Shown piece by piece: positions 24,730-33,072 of a DNA stretch of 36,267 nt; positions within the stretch are counted from its first letter, which is position 1, and the number at the start of each line of letters is the position of its first letter. Location: NCBI GenBank assembly GCA_002493395.1, contig DKYS01000127.1, positions 1 through 36,267 of the forward strand, in the 5' to 3' direction. The position numbers were made by a program, and so were the translations under genes. The stretch is from Turicibacter sp. UBA7094 (GTDB taxonomy: Bacteria > Bacillota_I > Bacilli_A > MOL361 > Turicibacteraceae). Below the pieces are notes generated by a model. That model searched no databases. It was not told the DNA's origin and worked only from the letters and a program-made list of their open reading frames with translations.

Positions 24730-25116
24730 CTATGATTCACTGATCACACGATCAAAGGAGCGGACAACTGTCCGCAAGACTTCACGAACAATGGTTTTTA
24801 AAAGATTCCCGATATCCTGTCCAACTTTTGAAATATTGTTATGTCCAATCCCAGAGATTTGATTTAACGACGTCGGTACATCTGAATTGGAATTAGAACC
24901 TTTTTGAGTTTCGGCCTCTTGTACCGTTTGACTATACGGGATAAAAGAAGGTTCATCTTCATCAAGGCTCTCCTCATATTGCTCAATTTGTTCATTCAAA
25001 AACTGGGTATTTGGTACCGTCGCCGATTGAACCTTCATCACTTGTCCTCTCAAGCTATAAAGCATTCCAATGATAAAACAAGACATCGCTAATACGATAA
25101 CTCCCCCTCTTTTCAT
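24730..25116 (-). CDS. Small membrane-anchored protein at the yqxA position, function unknown
   Basis: The 128-residue protein has one N-terminal hydrophobic segment (VIVLAMSCFIIGMLYSL), an acidic low-complexity middle (EESLDEDEPS, then Ser/Asn-rich) and a C-terminal amphipathic helix rich in Val, Ile and Arg (TIVREVLRTVVRSFDRVI). In B. subtilis the gene between spoIIP and lepA is yqxA, a small protein with similar layout. That position is the main reason for linking them; the sequences are too diverged for me to claim homology. It follows spoIIP by 14 bases and should be co-expressed with it, so a sporulation role is plausible but unproven. RBS GGGGGAG immediately precedes the ATG. Confidence 0.7.
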   Translation of the reverse strand: MKRGGVIVLAMSCFIIGMLYSLRGQVMKVQSATVPNTQFLNEQIEQYEESLDEDEPSFIPYSQTVQEAETQKGSNSNSDVPTSLNQISGIGHNNISKVGQDIGNLLKTIVREVLRTVVRSFDRVISES

Positions 25117-25130
25117 TGCTCCCCCTCAAC

Positions 25131-26195
25131 CTAATTTTCTGTGACGTATTCTGCTAAAACATCAGCAACTGCTTGGGCCGTATTATAAACTTCCTCGTAC
25201 GTATTATACTCGCCACCCACCTCAATAAGTAACATCGTTGTCGCGAAATCTTGATTATAAACTCCGTTATACCCCGCTCCCCCATTCGGACGAATTCCTC
25301 GGGAAAGTCCTGGGTATTTTTCATTTAAGCGAGCATCAAGTTCCTTAATAATTTGGTGGTTTTCCTCATGTCGATCGTTATCTGTCCCAAGAACGAACAT
25401 AATTTTGGCATAGGGCTTACCATCAATTGTAATCGTTGAGTTCGCGTAACTCACAGAATCTCGGTGAAAATCAATAAAGTATTTTAAGGTTTCATGTTGA
25501 CTCGCTGTATCTTCTAAGTAAACACGTGATGCTTTATATGATGAAGCATAGCTCCAACTATTTTTACTGACATATTCAGCCACTGATCGTGATTCCACCA
25601 ATGCCCCGATATTCTTTCCTTGAAGGGCTTGCGCCACCATATACGAAAGGTCGACGACACTTAATGGACGTCCCAGTGAATCATTAATCGCTCCATCTTC
25701 ATATAATTCCCCATCATGCGAGTTAAAAATATAAATTAATGGCTCCGATGAATCCCCTACTGTCGCCTCAGTTGGCGCTTGGTCTGGGGCCGCCTCAGCA
25801 GCCTTGCTTTTATACGTGTAGCGATACCCTTCAGATGAAGGAATAGCCGCTGTCGCATTTTGAGAAGGTGACTTCAGGTTGATAAATGCAAACCCATCAT
25901 TGATAAAAGAATAGAGTTGATTTAAATCGAGTGACGTCATAACCGCTTTAAAATACTCTTGCAAATTCATCACCACATCCACAATGTCCCCTGCCGTGGA
26001 AAAATCAAAAATACTTGATAAGATTGGCTCTTGTTGCCGGTGCTCATCATTCGCATTTCGTTGACTAATATAGAATAATTGAAAAAATTGAGTGAAAAAC
26101 AGCGTTAAAGCAAACGCAACTCCAATAAAGTATGGCGTTAACTTATGCAGCTTCTTTTTAAATTTCTTTCTCCGTAAACGTTGTTTTCGATTCAA
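25131..26195 (-). CDS. spoIIP: Stage II sporulation protein P (peptidoglycan amidase/endopeptidase)
   Basis: SpoIIP works with SpoIID to degrade septal peptidoglycan during forespore engulfment. The 354-residue protein has a basic N terminus, one membrane anchor (about residues 21-43), a linker, and a C-terminal amidase-like domain. That domain has the family phrases IYIFNSHDGELY, YFIDFHRDSV, KIMFVLGTDN, KYPGLSRGI, YNQDFATTMLLIEVGG and a final AVADVLAEYV. The first motif reads NSHDGE where relatives usually have HTH or HSH; the second His and the Glu are kept. The start is TTG 26195, behind an unusual G-rich ribosome site (a run of six G, then GGGAG). It is downstream of gpr, as in B. subtilis. 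Confidence 0.92.
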   Translation of the reverse strand: MNRKQRLRRKKFKKKLHKLTPYFIGVAFALTLFFTQFFQLFYISQRNANDEHRQQEPILSSIFDFSTAGDIVDVVMNLQEYFKAVMTSLDLNQLYSFINDGFAFINLKSPSQNATAAIPSSEGYRYTYKSKAAEAAPDQAPTEATVGDSSEPLIYIFNSHDGELYEDGAINDSLGRPLSVVDLSYMVAQALQGKNIGALVESRSVAEYVSKNSWSYASSYKASRVYLEDTASQHETLKYFIDFHRDSVSYANSTITIDGKPYAKIMFVLGTDNDRHEENHQIIKELDARLNEKYPGLSRGIRPNGGAGYNGVYNQDFATTMLLIEVGGEYNTYEEVYNTAQAVADVLAEYVTEN

Positions 26196-26320
26196 AATCT
26201 CCCGCCCCCCAACAATATATCCTCAAAAAAAGATTTCTTTTTTACGTCTTTTTGATTAAAAATATATGGTTTATTATACCGAAGCGGGAGTGTTAATTCT
26301 TGTTGTTTTATGGATACGAT

Positions 26321-27388
26321 TTAGCTAAATTGTACGTTTGTATGAAGGGCACGATTAATTCCATTGGAAATTAATGTCGCTAATTCTTCCATATCCGTAT
26401 CAATCTCTTTAGGAGTCACAATTAAATTATAACCATTTGGCGTTAGCACCTCAGAAATTAACTGACGTTTTTCTTCTTCTTCAAGCGTTCCAATTTGTCC
26501 CATAAATTGTTGACGAAGTTCAGCCGATGGTAAATCATCATCCGTATATGATTGACGAACTGTCGTAAACGGAACCAGTTTTTTATAAGAACGCGTTTCT
26601 TCTTTGAGCGATTTCCCAATATGTTTTAATAATAAATCAATGGTATCACTCGTAATTGATACCGCATCAACGACGGTTGGGACACCGATGGCAAATACGG
26701 GGATTCCCAACGATTCCTCATCAATCGCTTTCCGTTTATTACCGACTCCACTTCCTGGGGCAATTCCAGTATCCGTCATTTGAATCATCTTATTTACCCG
26801 TCCAATCGAGCGTGAAGCAAGCGCATCAACAACGACTAAAAATTGTGGTTTCACCTTTTGAACAAGAGACTCAATGACATCATAGGTTTCAATTCCCGTC
26901 ATTCCCATGACACCAGGGGCAAGCGCGCACACCTCCCGATAATCACGATCCACCTCATCCGGACGTAATTCATATAAATGTCGTGTGACAATCACCTCAT
27001 CAACGACCATCGGTCCAAGAGCATCTGGTGTAATATGATCATTTCCAAGTCCAATCACTAAACAGGTATCTGTTTCTTTAATTCCACGATGGGTCAATAA
27101 CTTTGAAAATTGCTCAGCAAATACTTCCATCGCCACTGTTAATTGATCATGATCATGCGTCATCACAGAAGACGTATCCAACGTCATATAGCGACCTGCC
27201 TTTTTCCCAACACGCTCAACTGCCTCTTCCTCTACATCAATACATGTCACCTTTAGTCCCCTAATTTGATCTTCCTCATACGTCACACCCTCTTCACTCG
27301 GCTCCTCCACTCCACCAACCATTTGTTCAACAGCTTCTAACGCTAAATCCGAGCGACACTGCCATTTTTTAATTTCCTGTTCGTTCAT
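26321..27388 (-). CDS. gpr: GPR endopeptidase (germination protease)
   Basis: GPR degrades small acid-soluble spore proteins when spores germinate. The 355-residue zymogen begins MNEQEIKKWQCRSDLALE. The family auto-processes just before the (S/T)DLA segment, so a propeptide of about 12 to 13 residues is predicted. The aspartate-based active region is visible in CLVIGLGNDHITPDALGP and VVDALASRS, with APGVMGMTGIET between them and GSGVGNKRK following. ATG 27388 has GAGGTG 6 bases upstream; a 13-codon in-frame upstream extension has no site and is not used. It is followed by spoIIP and the yqxA-position gene. I did not find a convincing sigma-G promoter upstream. Confidence 0.93.
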   Translation of the reverse strand: MNEQEIKKWQCRSDLALEAVEQMVGGVEEPSEEGVTYEEDQIRGLKVTCIDVEEEAVERVGKKAGRYMTLDTSSVMTHDHDQLTVAMEVFAEQFSKLLTHRGIKETDTCLVIGLGNDHITPDALGPMVVDEVIVTRHLYELRPDEVDRDYREVCALAPGVMGMTGIETYDVIESLVQKVKPQFLVVVDALASRSIGRVNKMIQMTDTGIAPGSGVGNKRKAIDEESLGIPVFAIGVPTVVDAVSITSDTIDLLLKHIGKSLKEETRSYKKLVPFTTVRQSYTDDDLPSAELRQQFMGQIGTLEEEEKRQLISEVLTPNGYNLIVTPKEIDTDMEELATLISNGINRALHTNVQFS

Positions 27389-27672
27389 TCTAATCACCTC
27401 GAAATTAGTGTGAACCAGTTTCCGCATTTCATGAAAAAATTATTCAAAAATATTTTTATTTTTATCACTTTCTCCTCATCACGAAAAAAAGCCCTCTTCT
27501 CCTTAGAGGTTTTCGGACTCAATCATCGACCAAGACGCATCACTTTCTCTCCTTAAAAACACTTAAACACTCATCCCCTTTTAAACAAAAGATTTATCCG
27601 GTATCCCCGTCTTTACTCCAAACAATATCCACGTGGCTAATAAACATAAAAAAAACTCCCTTTAACTCAAAC
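27389..27672 (-). other. gpr upstream region with an internal terminator and a five-codon ORF
   Basis: Between pepD and gpr the minus strand has a Shine-Dalgarno-like AAGGAGA before a tiny frame MRLGR (27523-27540). A terminator hairpin follows (27484-27511), and then a near-repeat of the segment GGAGAAAGTGAT lies on the gpr side (27464-27478 versus 27539-27555). No larger gene is seen. It may be a short non-coding transcript or an attenuator ahead of gpr. Confidence 0.3.
27484..27511 (-). terminator. Terminator-like hairpin upstream of gpr
   Basis: On the minus strand CCTCT pairs with AGAGG, followed by GC and seven T. No annotated gene ends here. Confidence 0.5.
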
Positions 27673-27710
27673 AAAAAAGAGGCGCCTCTTTTCTGAAAAC
27701 GCCTCTTTTT
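27673..27710 (-). terminator. Terminator of pepD
   Basis: Stem AAAAGAGGCG/CGCCTCTTTT with a T run on the minus strand; the right arm is itself part of the palindrome AAAAGAGGCGCCTCTTTT, so an alternative fold exists. Confidence 0.85.
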
Positions 27711-27717
27711 CACTCTA

Positions 27718-29172
27718 TTATTTAATTGCTTTTAATACTTCACATAAGAATTGATAAACACGTTCTGTTGATGAAATCGATAACGATTCTTTTGGAGTAT
27801 GTGCCCCTGTAATGTCTGGACCAATTGAAATCATATCGATATTTCCTAATTTTTGAGATAAGAATCCACACTCTAACCCAGCATGAATCGCTGAAATTTG
27901 TAATTCTTTTCCGTACATTTGTTGGTAAACCTCTTTCATTACTTCACGCACTTTTGACTCAGGTGCAAACTGCCATTCTGGATAATCGGCGATTAGTTCA
28001 ACCGTTGCTCCGGTTAAATCTGCAATGGCTTGAATTCGTTGATTCATTTCAGCCTTTAATGTGCTAACTGAACTACGAATCGCGCTATTAATTTCAATCT
28101 CATGATCAAACATTTCAACCACACCTGGATTAGTTGAACTTTCTACTAATCCTTTAATGTTAGCACTCATTGTTTGTGGACCATAAGGAATTAATTTCAA
28201 GATATATTCTAAGTTTGTCGCTGTTTTTTCCGTAAAGACCTTTGTTACTAATTCTTTTTCAGTAACTGTCACCGTAATCTCTGGATCAGTAACAGCAAAT
28301 TCGGCGCGAACCATATCTTCAAACGCTTGTACTTTTTCTTTTAATGTCTCCACGTTATTAGAAGGAAGTGTCACAGTTGCAAGCGCGCGTTTTGAAATAG
28401 CATTCATTTTTTCTCCACCAAATACTTGCGAAAGGTGTCCATCTAATCCATGAAGCTCATTTAATAGACGTCCCATTAATTTATTCGCATTTGCACGCCC
28501 TTTATCAATTTCACTTCCTGAATGTCCACCTTTTAATCCACTAATGACCACTTCATACGTGACAAATCCCGCTTCTTTAAGTATCGTCCATTCAATTGGT
28601 AATTTTAATGAATTACGCACCCCTCCCGCACACGAAGCAAGTGCAAATCCTTCTTCTTCTGAGTCAATATTAATTAAAATATCTCCAGAAACATTAGCGG
28701 GATCAAGAGCCATGACTCCATCCATTCCTGTCTCCTCTTCAGTTGTCACTAACACAGTTAAAGCGGGATGTTCTAATGTTTCATCAGCTAAAATAGCCAG
28801 TGACATGGCAACAGCAATCCCGTTATCAGCACCAAGTGTCGTTCCTTTTGTACGTAACCAATCACCGTCAACATAAATAGGTAAAGCATCTGTTTCAAAA
28901 TTAAAATCTAAATCGTCCTCTTTCACACACACCATATCCATATGCCCTTGTAAAATGACACGTGGTGCTGTTTCATAACCTTTTGTTGCAGGTTTATTAA
29001 TGATTACATTTTTACATGGCTCTTGAACATAATCTAATTGATGCGCTTTAGCAAAGTTAACTAAATACTCACTAATCGCCGCTTCATTTCCCGATTCACG
29101 TGGAATTTTTGTCATCTCTTCAAAATAATGAAAAACCGCTTGGGGTTTTAAGTTTCCTAAAATTTCTGCCAT
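27718..29172 (-). CDS. pepD: Aminoacyl-histidine dipeptidase (cytosolic non-specific dipeptidase, M20 family)
   Basis: The 484-residue M20/M28-type metallopeptidase hydrolyses dipeptides in the cytoplasm. Metal and catalytic residues appear in order: QGHMDMV (His and Asp), GTTLGADNGIAVA (Asp), TTEEETGMDG (catalytic Glu and metal Glu), NIDSEEEG (Asp) and, near the C terminus, SAIHAGLECG (His). The central lid domain includes KGGHSGSEIDKGRANA. Length matches PepD (about 485). ATG 29172 has AGGAGG 8 bases upstream. It is flanked by its own terminator and by the pspC-like gene upstream, and appears monocistronic. Confidence 0.95.
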   Translation of the reverse strand: MAEILGNLKPQAVFHYFEEMTKIPRESGNEAAISEYLVNFAKAHQLDYVQEPCKNVIINKPATKGYETAPRVILQGHMDMVCVKEDDLDFNFETDALPIYVDGDWLRTKGTTLGADNGIAVAMSLAILADETLEHPALTVLVTTEEETGMDGVMALDPANVSGDILINIDSEEEGFALASCAGGVRNSLKLPIEWTILKEAGFVTYEVVISGLKGGHSGSEIDKGRANANKLMGRLLNELHGLDGHLSQVFGGEKMNAISKRALATVTLPSNNVETLKEKVQAFEDMVRAEFAVTDPEITVTVTEKELVTKVFTEKTATNLEYILKLIPYGPQTMSANIKGLVESSTNPGVVEMFDHEIEINSAIRSSVSTLKAEMNQRIQAIADLTGATVELIADYPEWQFAPESKVREVMKEVYQQMYGKELQISAIHAGLECGFLSQKLGNIDMISIGPDITGAHTPKESLSISSTERVYQFLCEVLKAIK

Positions 29173-29305
29173 ACTAAGAACCTCCTTGTTTTCTCTTATT
29201 CTATCATATTTTAAGTGGAGTCATAACTATTATTTCCAATTCTACAAAACTTCTACGAATTAAGATGGCGGTAAAATTCTCTATTTATCATGTTTTTTTT
29301 ACGCT

Positions 29306-29581
29306 TTATTTATCCGAATCTTTTACTCTATATTCTGTTGAATCAAAAACTGTCTTTTTTTGTTGTTCTTCTTTTTGTTGACGTTTAACCGTTAATTGAT
29401 CTGGAATAATAAAAACACACGCAATGTATAAAATAAAACCGGTTCCGAATGAAAAGATTGTAATCATCGCCCAAATTAAACGAACAACGGTTGCATCTAT
29501 CTTTAAATACGTCGCGATTCCTTGGCAAACACCAGCAATCATCGCACCTTCACGCACTTTACATAAGCGTTTATTCGACAT
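29306..29581 (-). CDS. PspC-domain membrane protein
   Basis: The 91-residue protein has a PspC domain: KLCKV-type opening (RLCKVREGAMIAGVCQGIA), YLKIDATVVRLIWAM, then a membrane helix (ITIFSFGTGFILYIACVFIIP), ending in a charged tail rich in Lys and Gln. Such proteins act at the membrane in envelope-stress responses; the specific role in this lineage is unknown. ATG 29581 is preferred, with AAGGGTG 6 bases upstream, over the GTG three codons earlier. It has its own promoter and is divergent from the plus-strand nicotinamide genes. Confidence 0.85.
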   Translation of the reverse strand: MSNKRLCKVREGAMIAGVCQGIATYLKIDATVVRLIWAMITIFSFGTGFILYIACVFIIPDQLTVKRQQKEEQQKKTVFDSTEYRVKDSDK

Positions 29582-29613
29582 TTCAGTCACCCTTTCTTAA
29601 CGTAATTACCGTT

Positions 29614-29643
29614 ATTATAGCGTAGTTTAGAAAGAACTGACAA
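29614..29643 (-). promoter_or_regulatory. Promoter of the pspC-like gene
   Basis: Minus strand TTGTCA (29638-29643), 18-base spacer, perfect TATAAT (29614-29619). It yields a leader of about 26 nt, in which TAACG and CGTTA arms (29598-29615) flank a short palindrome. Confidence 0.55.
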
Positions 29644-29681
29644 CTTTTTTAAAGATATTTTAAAGGATCGAATCGAAAAAG

Positions 29682-29712
29682 TTGGTGATAATCATTGAAT
29701 ATACTATATAAT
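29682..29712 (+). promoter_or_regulatory. Promoter of the nicotinamide salvage operon
   Basis: Plus strand TTGGTG (29682-29687), 19-base spacer, perfect TATAAT (29707-29712), about 50 bases before the start codon. The spacer is long, so the -35 is uncertain. A regulator site may lie in the following 40 bases but I recognise none. Confidence 0.4.
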
Positions 29713-29764
29713 AGAAATATCTTGCCGATAGATAGAAAAAAAGATAAAATTTGGAGGTTGTTTT

Positions 29765-30436
29765 ATGTCTTATAATCTTTCTGCCTTACTTCAAGCAAGT
29801 GAAATCACCTTAACGGAAACGATTCGTCTCCTAAAAGAGGCTCCGTATCTTTCACTACAAAAATTTGACCCCGATCAAACGGCTATCGTCATGGTCGATA
29901 TGGTGAACGGATTTGTGAAAGAAGGTCCGATGTCATCACCACGTATTCAAACCATTATTTCACCGATTGCTAACTTAATGCAAGCAGCCAAACAGCGAGC
30001 TTTTCATATGATTGCTTTTGCCGATGCTCACGAAGAGACATCCGTGGAATTTTTATCTTATCCCCCTCACTGCTTACGGGGAACAAACGAAAGTGAAATC
30101 GTCGATGAATTAAAAGAAATCGGAGGATATACCTTAATTCAAAAATCATCAACGAACGGATTTTTAGAAGCTAAGTTTCAAGAATGGCTTAACGAACATC
30201 CGACGGTTGAGAATTTTATTATTGTTGGGGATTGTACAGATATTTGTGTCGAACAATTCGCCATTACCTTAAAAACGTACTTCAATACAGTCAATCGTCA
30301 AAGTCGTATTATCGTCCCTATTCACGCGACTGAAACTTACGACTTAGGAGCCCACACCGGAGACTTCATGCACGTATTAGCACTTTACAAAATGCAAATG
30401 AATGGAATTGAGCTTGCTCAAGAAATTACCAACTAG
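29765..30436 (+). CDS. Nicotinamidase-like isochorismatase-family cysteine hydrolase
   Basis: The 223-residue protein shows the cysteine-hydrolase triad: Asp45 in VMVDMVNGF, Lys127 in IQKSSTNGF and Cys161 in GDCTDICVEQFA. An N-terminal helical extension of about 35 residues precedes the core, making it longer than the usual 180 to 200. The next gene, 15 bases downstream, is nicotinate phosphoribosyltransferase. The pair would convert nicotinamide to nicotinate and then to nicotinate mononucleotide for NAD salvage. That pairing is the main reason for preferring nicotinamidase over isochorismatase. GGAGG lies 7 bases before ATG. Confidence 0.82.
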   Translation: MSYNLSALLQASEITLTETIRLLKEAPYLSLQKFDPDQTAIVMVDMVNGFVKEGPMSSPRIQTIISPIANLMQAAKQRAFHMIAFADAHEETSVEFLSYPPHCLRGTNESEIVDELKEIGGYTLIQKSSTNGFLEAKFQEWLNEHPTVENFIIVGDCTDICVEQFAITLKTYFNTVNRQSRIIVPIHATETYDLGAHTGDFMHVLALYKMQMNGIELAQEITN

Positions 30437-30451
30437 AAAGAGGCTTTTATT

Positions 30452-31897
30452 ATGAATTTAAAATCAGTCAATTTAACGATGCTCGTCGATTTTTACGAAT
30501 TAACGATGGCCCACGGCTATTTTGAAAATGGAATGGAAGACCAAATCGCTTATTTCGATATGTTTTTCCGCCGTGTTCCAGATGAAGGGGGATTCGCTAT
30601 TATGGCGGGTCTTGAACAACTCATTGAATACTTAAAAAACTTAAAATTTACAGATGAAGATATTGACTATTTGCGTCAAAAAAATATCTTTTCTGAGGCA
30701 TTCCTAGCCTATCTTAAAAACTTTAAATTCGCTTGCGATGTATATGCCATTGCAGAAGGGACTCCCATTTTCCCAAATGAACCGATTGTAACCGTTCGTG
30801 GACCTATCATTCAAGCTCAATTTATTGAAACAATGATTTTATTAAGCATTAACCATCAATCACTTATCGCGACGAAATCGAACCGTATTGTTCGTGCAGC
30901 AAATGGTCGTCCCGTTCTTGAACTTGGGGCTCGACGTGCTCAAGGAGCAGACGGTGCCATTTTAGGAGCTCGTGCAGCCTATATCGGCGGATGTATTGGA
31001 ACAGCATGTACCCTATCTGATCGTGATTTTAATGTCCCTGCACTTGGAACGATGGCCCACAGTTGGGTCCAAACCTTTGATAGCGAATACGAAGCATTTA
31101 AAACATACGCCGAACTTTATCCTAACAACTGCACCTTACTCGTCGATACGTACAATACGTTAAAATCTGGAATTCCAAATGCCATTAAAGTCTTTAAAGA
31201 AATCTTGATTCCAAAAGGTTATGCCCCGGGGGCCATTCGTATTGATAGTGGGGATGCGGCTTATTTGGCCAAAAAAGCGCGTAAATTACTTGATGCAGCC
31301 GGACTCTTTGAAACTAAAATTGTCATCTCTAATTCACTGGATGAATACATCATCAAAGATTTATTAATCCAACAAGCACCGATTGATTTATTTGGAGTGG
31401 GTGAACGATTAATCACGTCAAAAACAGAACCTGTGTTTGGGGGAGTTTACAAAATCGTCGCTGTCGAAAAAGAAGGACGCCTGATTCCAAAGATTAAAAT
31501 TAGTAATAATATTGAAAAAATTACGAACCCAGGAGCCAAACAGGTCTATCGTTTTTACGACCGTGAAAGTCATAAAGCCATTGCAGATGTCATCACCCTT
31601 GCCCATGAAACAATTGATGAGACTAAACCGTATACCCTCTTTGACCCTGAGCATACGTGGAAGCGAAAAGAAATTACGAATTTTATCGCTCGCCCACTCC
31701 TCACGCCTATTTTTATTAAAGGGGAACTTGTTTATCAATCCCCAACGCTTGAGGAAATTGTGGCCTATTCAAAAGAGCAAATCAATACGCTTTGGGAAGA
31801 GGTTTTACGCTTTGAAAAACCTCATCGATACTATGTCGATTTATCAAATGAGTTATGGACGTTAAAAACTGATTTATTAGAAAAACATTCAAAATAA
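30452..31897 (+). CDS. pncB: Nicotinate phosphoribosyltransferase
   Basis: The 481-residue enzyme makes nicotinate mononucleotide from nicotinate and PRPP in NAD salvage. Family phrases are plain: TDFYELTMA-like opening (LVDFYELTMAHGYF), FRRVPDEGGFAIMAGL, ELGARRAQG, GTMAHSWVQ with the phosphorylated His203, LVDTYNT, and the phosphate-binding IRIDSGD and GVGERLITS. Length is standard for the long Gram-positive form. An AAAGAGG ribosome site lies about 8 bases before ATG. It is translated with the upstream hydrolase as a two-gene operon and sits on the strand opposite to most of the window. Confidence 0.95.
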   Translation: MNLKSVNLTMLVDFYELTMAHGYFENGMEDQIAYFDMFFRRVPDEGGFAIMAGLEQLIEYLKNLKFTDEDIDYLRQKNIFSEAFLAYLKNFKFACDVYAIAEGTPIFPNEPIVTVRGPIIQAQFIETMILLSINHQSLIATKSNRIVRAANGRPVLELGARRAQGADGAILGARAAYIGGCIGTACTLSDRDFNVPALGTMAHSWVQTFDSEYEAFKTYAELYPNNCTLLVDTYNTLKSGIPNAIKVFKEILIPKGYAPGAIRIDSGDAAYLAKKARKLLDAAGLFETKIVISNSLDEYIIKDLLIQQAPIDLFGVGERLITSKTEPVFGGVYKIVAVEKEGRLIPKIKISNNIEKITNPGAKQVYRFYDRESHKAIADVITLAHETIDETKPYTLFDPEHTWKRKEITNFIARPLLTPIFIKGELVYQSPTLEEIVAYSKEQINTLWEEVLRFEKPHRYYVDLSNELWTLKTDLLEKHSK

Positions 31898-31980
31898 TCT
31901 CACGAAAGAAGAAAACGATAAAAATCGGTGAACTTCTCTCACATTTTTCTTTTCATTTAATGAAAATTTGTAATTTATTC

Positions 31981-32009
31981 TTGCATTTTATACTTTGGTC
32001 TGATAGAAT
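31981..32009 (+). promoter_or_regulatory. Sigma-A promoter of rpsT
   Basis: TTGCAT (31981-31986), 17-base spacer, TAGAAT (32004-32009), about 35 bases before the rpsT start. Confidence 0.6.
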
Positions 32010-32043
32010 GATTTTGTTGTATTTTCAATGGAGGTGAACTAGA

Positions 32044-32307
32044 ATGCCAAATATTAAATCACAAATTAAACGTGTGAAAACAAACGAAAAACGTCGTCAA
32101 TTCAATGCTTCTTACAAAGCATCTATGCGTACTGCAATCAAAAACGTTGAAGTTGCTGTTGAAACTAAAAACGTTGAGGCTGCAAAAGAAGCTTACAATA
32201 CAGCTAACAAAAAATTAGACAAAGCTGTTGCAAAAGGAATTTGCCACAAAAACTTCGCAGCTCGTCAAAAATCACGTTTAAGCAAAAAAATCAACGCTTT
32301 AGGATAA
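32044..32307 (+). CDS. rpsT: 30S ribosomal protein S20
   Basis: The 87-residue basic protein binds the 5' domain of 16S rRNA. It starts MPNIKSQIKRVKTNEK and includes ASYKASMRTAIKNVE, KKLDKAVAKGICHKNFAARQKSRLSKKI. Length is standard. GGAGGTG lies 5 to 7 bases before ATG. In B. subtilis rpsT lies directly divergent from gpr; here four genes (pepD, a pspC-like gene and the nicotinamide pair) lie between them. It has its own promoter and strong terminator. Confidence 0.98.
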   Translation: MPNIKSQIKRVKTNEKRRQFNASYKASMRTAIKNVEVAVETKNVEAAKEAYNTANKKLDKAVAKGICHKNFAARQKSRLSKKINALG

Positions 32308-32354
32308 TTATCGATCGGTCGTAAATACCGATTCTTTTATCCCTTAAACATGGT

Positions 32355-32397
32355 AAAAAGACCTTATTTGTTCTCTGGCCAAATAAGGTCTTTTTTT
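32355..32397 (+). terminator. Terminator of rpsT
   Basis: A 14-bp perfect stem (AAAGACCTTATTTG with its complement) followed by a T run on the plus strand. Confidence 0.9.
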
Positions 32398-32410
32398 AAC
32401 CCAACGTTAG

Positions 32411-32450
32411 AAAAAACTCCACCGAGAATAAATTCCGGTGGAGTTTTTTT
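32411..32450 (-). terminator. Terminator of the spoIIIA operon
   Basis: Stem AAAAAACTCCACCG/CGGTGGAGTTTTTT with T runs on both strands, 17 bases beyond the spoIIIAH stop codon. It could also back up rpsT. Confidence 0.85.
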
Positions 32451-32466
32451 TGTTTGAATACACTTT

Positions 32467-33060
32467 TTATTTAATCGCTTTGAATTGAACTTGCACATCT
32501 GGATTCGTTGCAAACTCAGTTTTTGCCATCATGATAATTTCATTTGTTTGCTCTAATGTTGGTTCTTCTGTTCCTTCTAAGAAGACTTGAACTGTTTCTT
32601 CATTTGTACGAACTAAAACATCGTCATATCCTTTGGCTTTAATTAAAGACTCAAGTACTGTTTGATGTTGCGTATCTTTTGTAATTTTATCTAAATCATC
32701 TTTTGCTTCGCTTTTTTCTGTTGCATCAGAATCTTTGCTTGCAATGATTGATTTTAATTGTGCCACTAACTCGCTCTCAGCTTTTTTAACTTCTGAGCGT
32801 TGAATTTGAATTGAGCTTGTTGTCTCTTTCGTTTCCTTATCTTCTTCTGTTTCTGTTGATTCTTGTCCTTCTTCTTTTGCTGTTAATTCTTCTGCTGATT
32901 GAGCGTCTGTTTCTTTCATTTCTAAATTAGCTTGTGGAACAACTGAAGTTGAACCTACTTTGGCATCTTTTTCTGTTCCATCGCCAATGCTTACATAAAA
33001 AACTGTTAATAATACGAAAACCACGAATAATGCTGCTGTTACATATGAATTTTTGTTCAT
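32467..33060 (-). CDS. spoIIIAH: Stage III sporulation protein AH
   Basis: SpoIIIAH is a mother-cell membrane protein whose extracellular ring-forming domain meets forespore SpoIIQ. The 197-residue protein has one N-terminal membrane helix (about 8-27), a long acidic, Glu/Thr/Lys-rich linker, and a C-terminal ring-building-motif domain (about 95-197: HQTVLESLIKAKGYDDVLV...NEIIMMAKTEF). Length is near that of B. subtilis (218). It is the last gene of the operon and is followed by a strong terminator. The linker is unusually acidic and longer in repeats of Glu and Thr than I would expect. Confidence 0.9.
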   Translation of the reverse strand: MNKNSYVTAALFVVFVLLTVFYVSIGDGTEKDAKVGSTSVVPQANLEMKETDAQSAEELTAKEEGQESTETEEDKETKETTSSIQIQRSEVKKAESELVAQLKSIIASKDSDATEKSEAKDDLDKITKDTQHQTVLESLIKAKGYDDVLVRTNEETVQVFLEGTEEPTLEQTNEIIMMAKTEFATNPDVQVQFKAIK

Positions 33061-33072
33061 TTTAATTTCCCC

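Noticed and set aside
26196..26320. TATAAT at about 26275 as a spoIIP promoter
   Set aside because: No -35 at proper distance; the nearby CATATATT resembles a sigma-E -10 but lacks a matching upstream element, so neither is listed.
28544..28876. Plus-strand ORF of 110 codons opposite pepD
   Set aside because: Fully antisense to well-conserved M20 catalytic motifs; Ser/Pro-rich shadow translation with no ribosome site.
31512..31865. Plus-strand ORF of 117 codons
   Set aside because: It lies in another frame of pncB, whose conserved motifs cover the region; no ribosome site.
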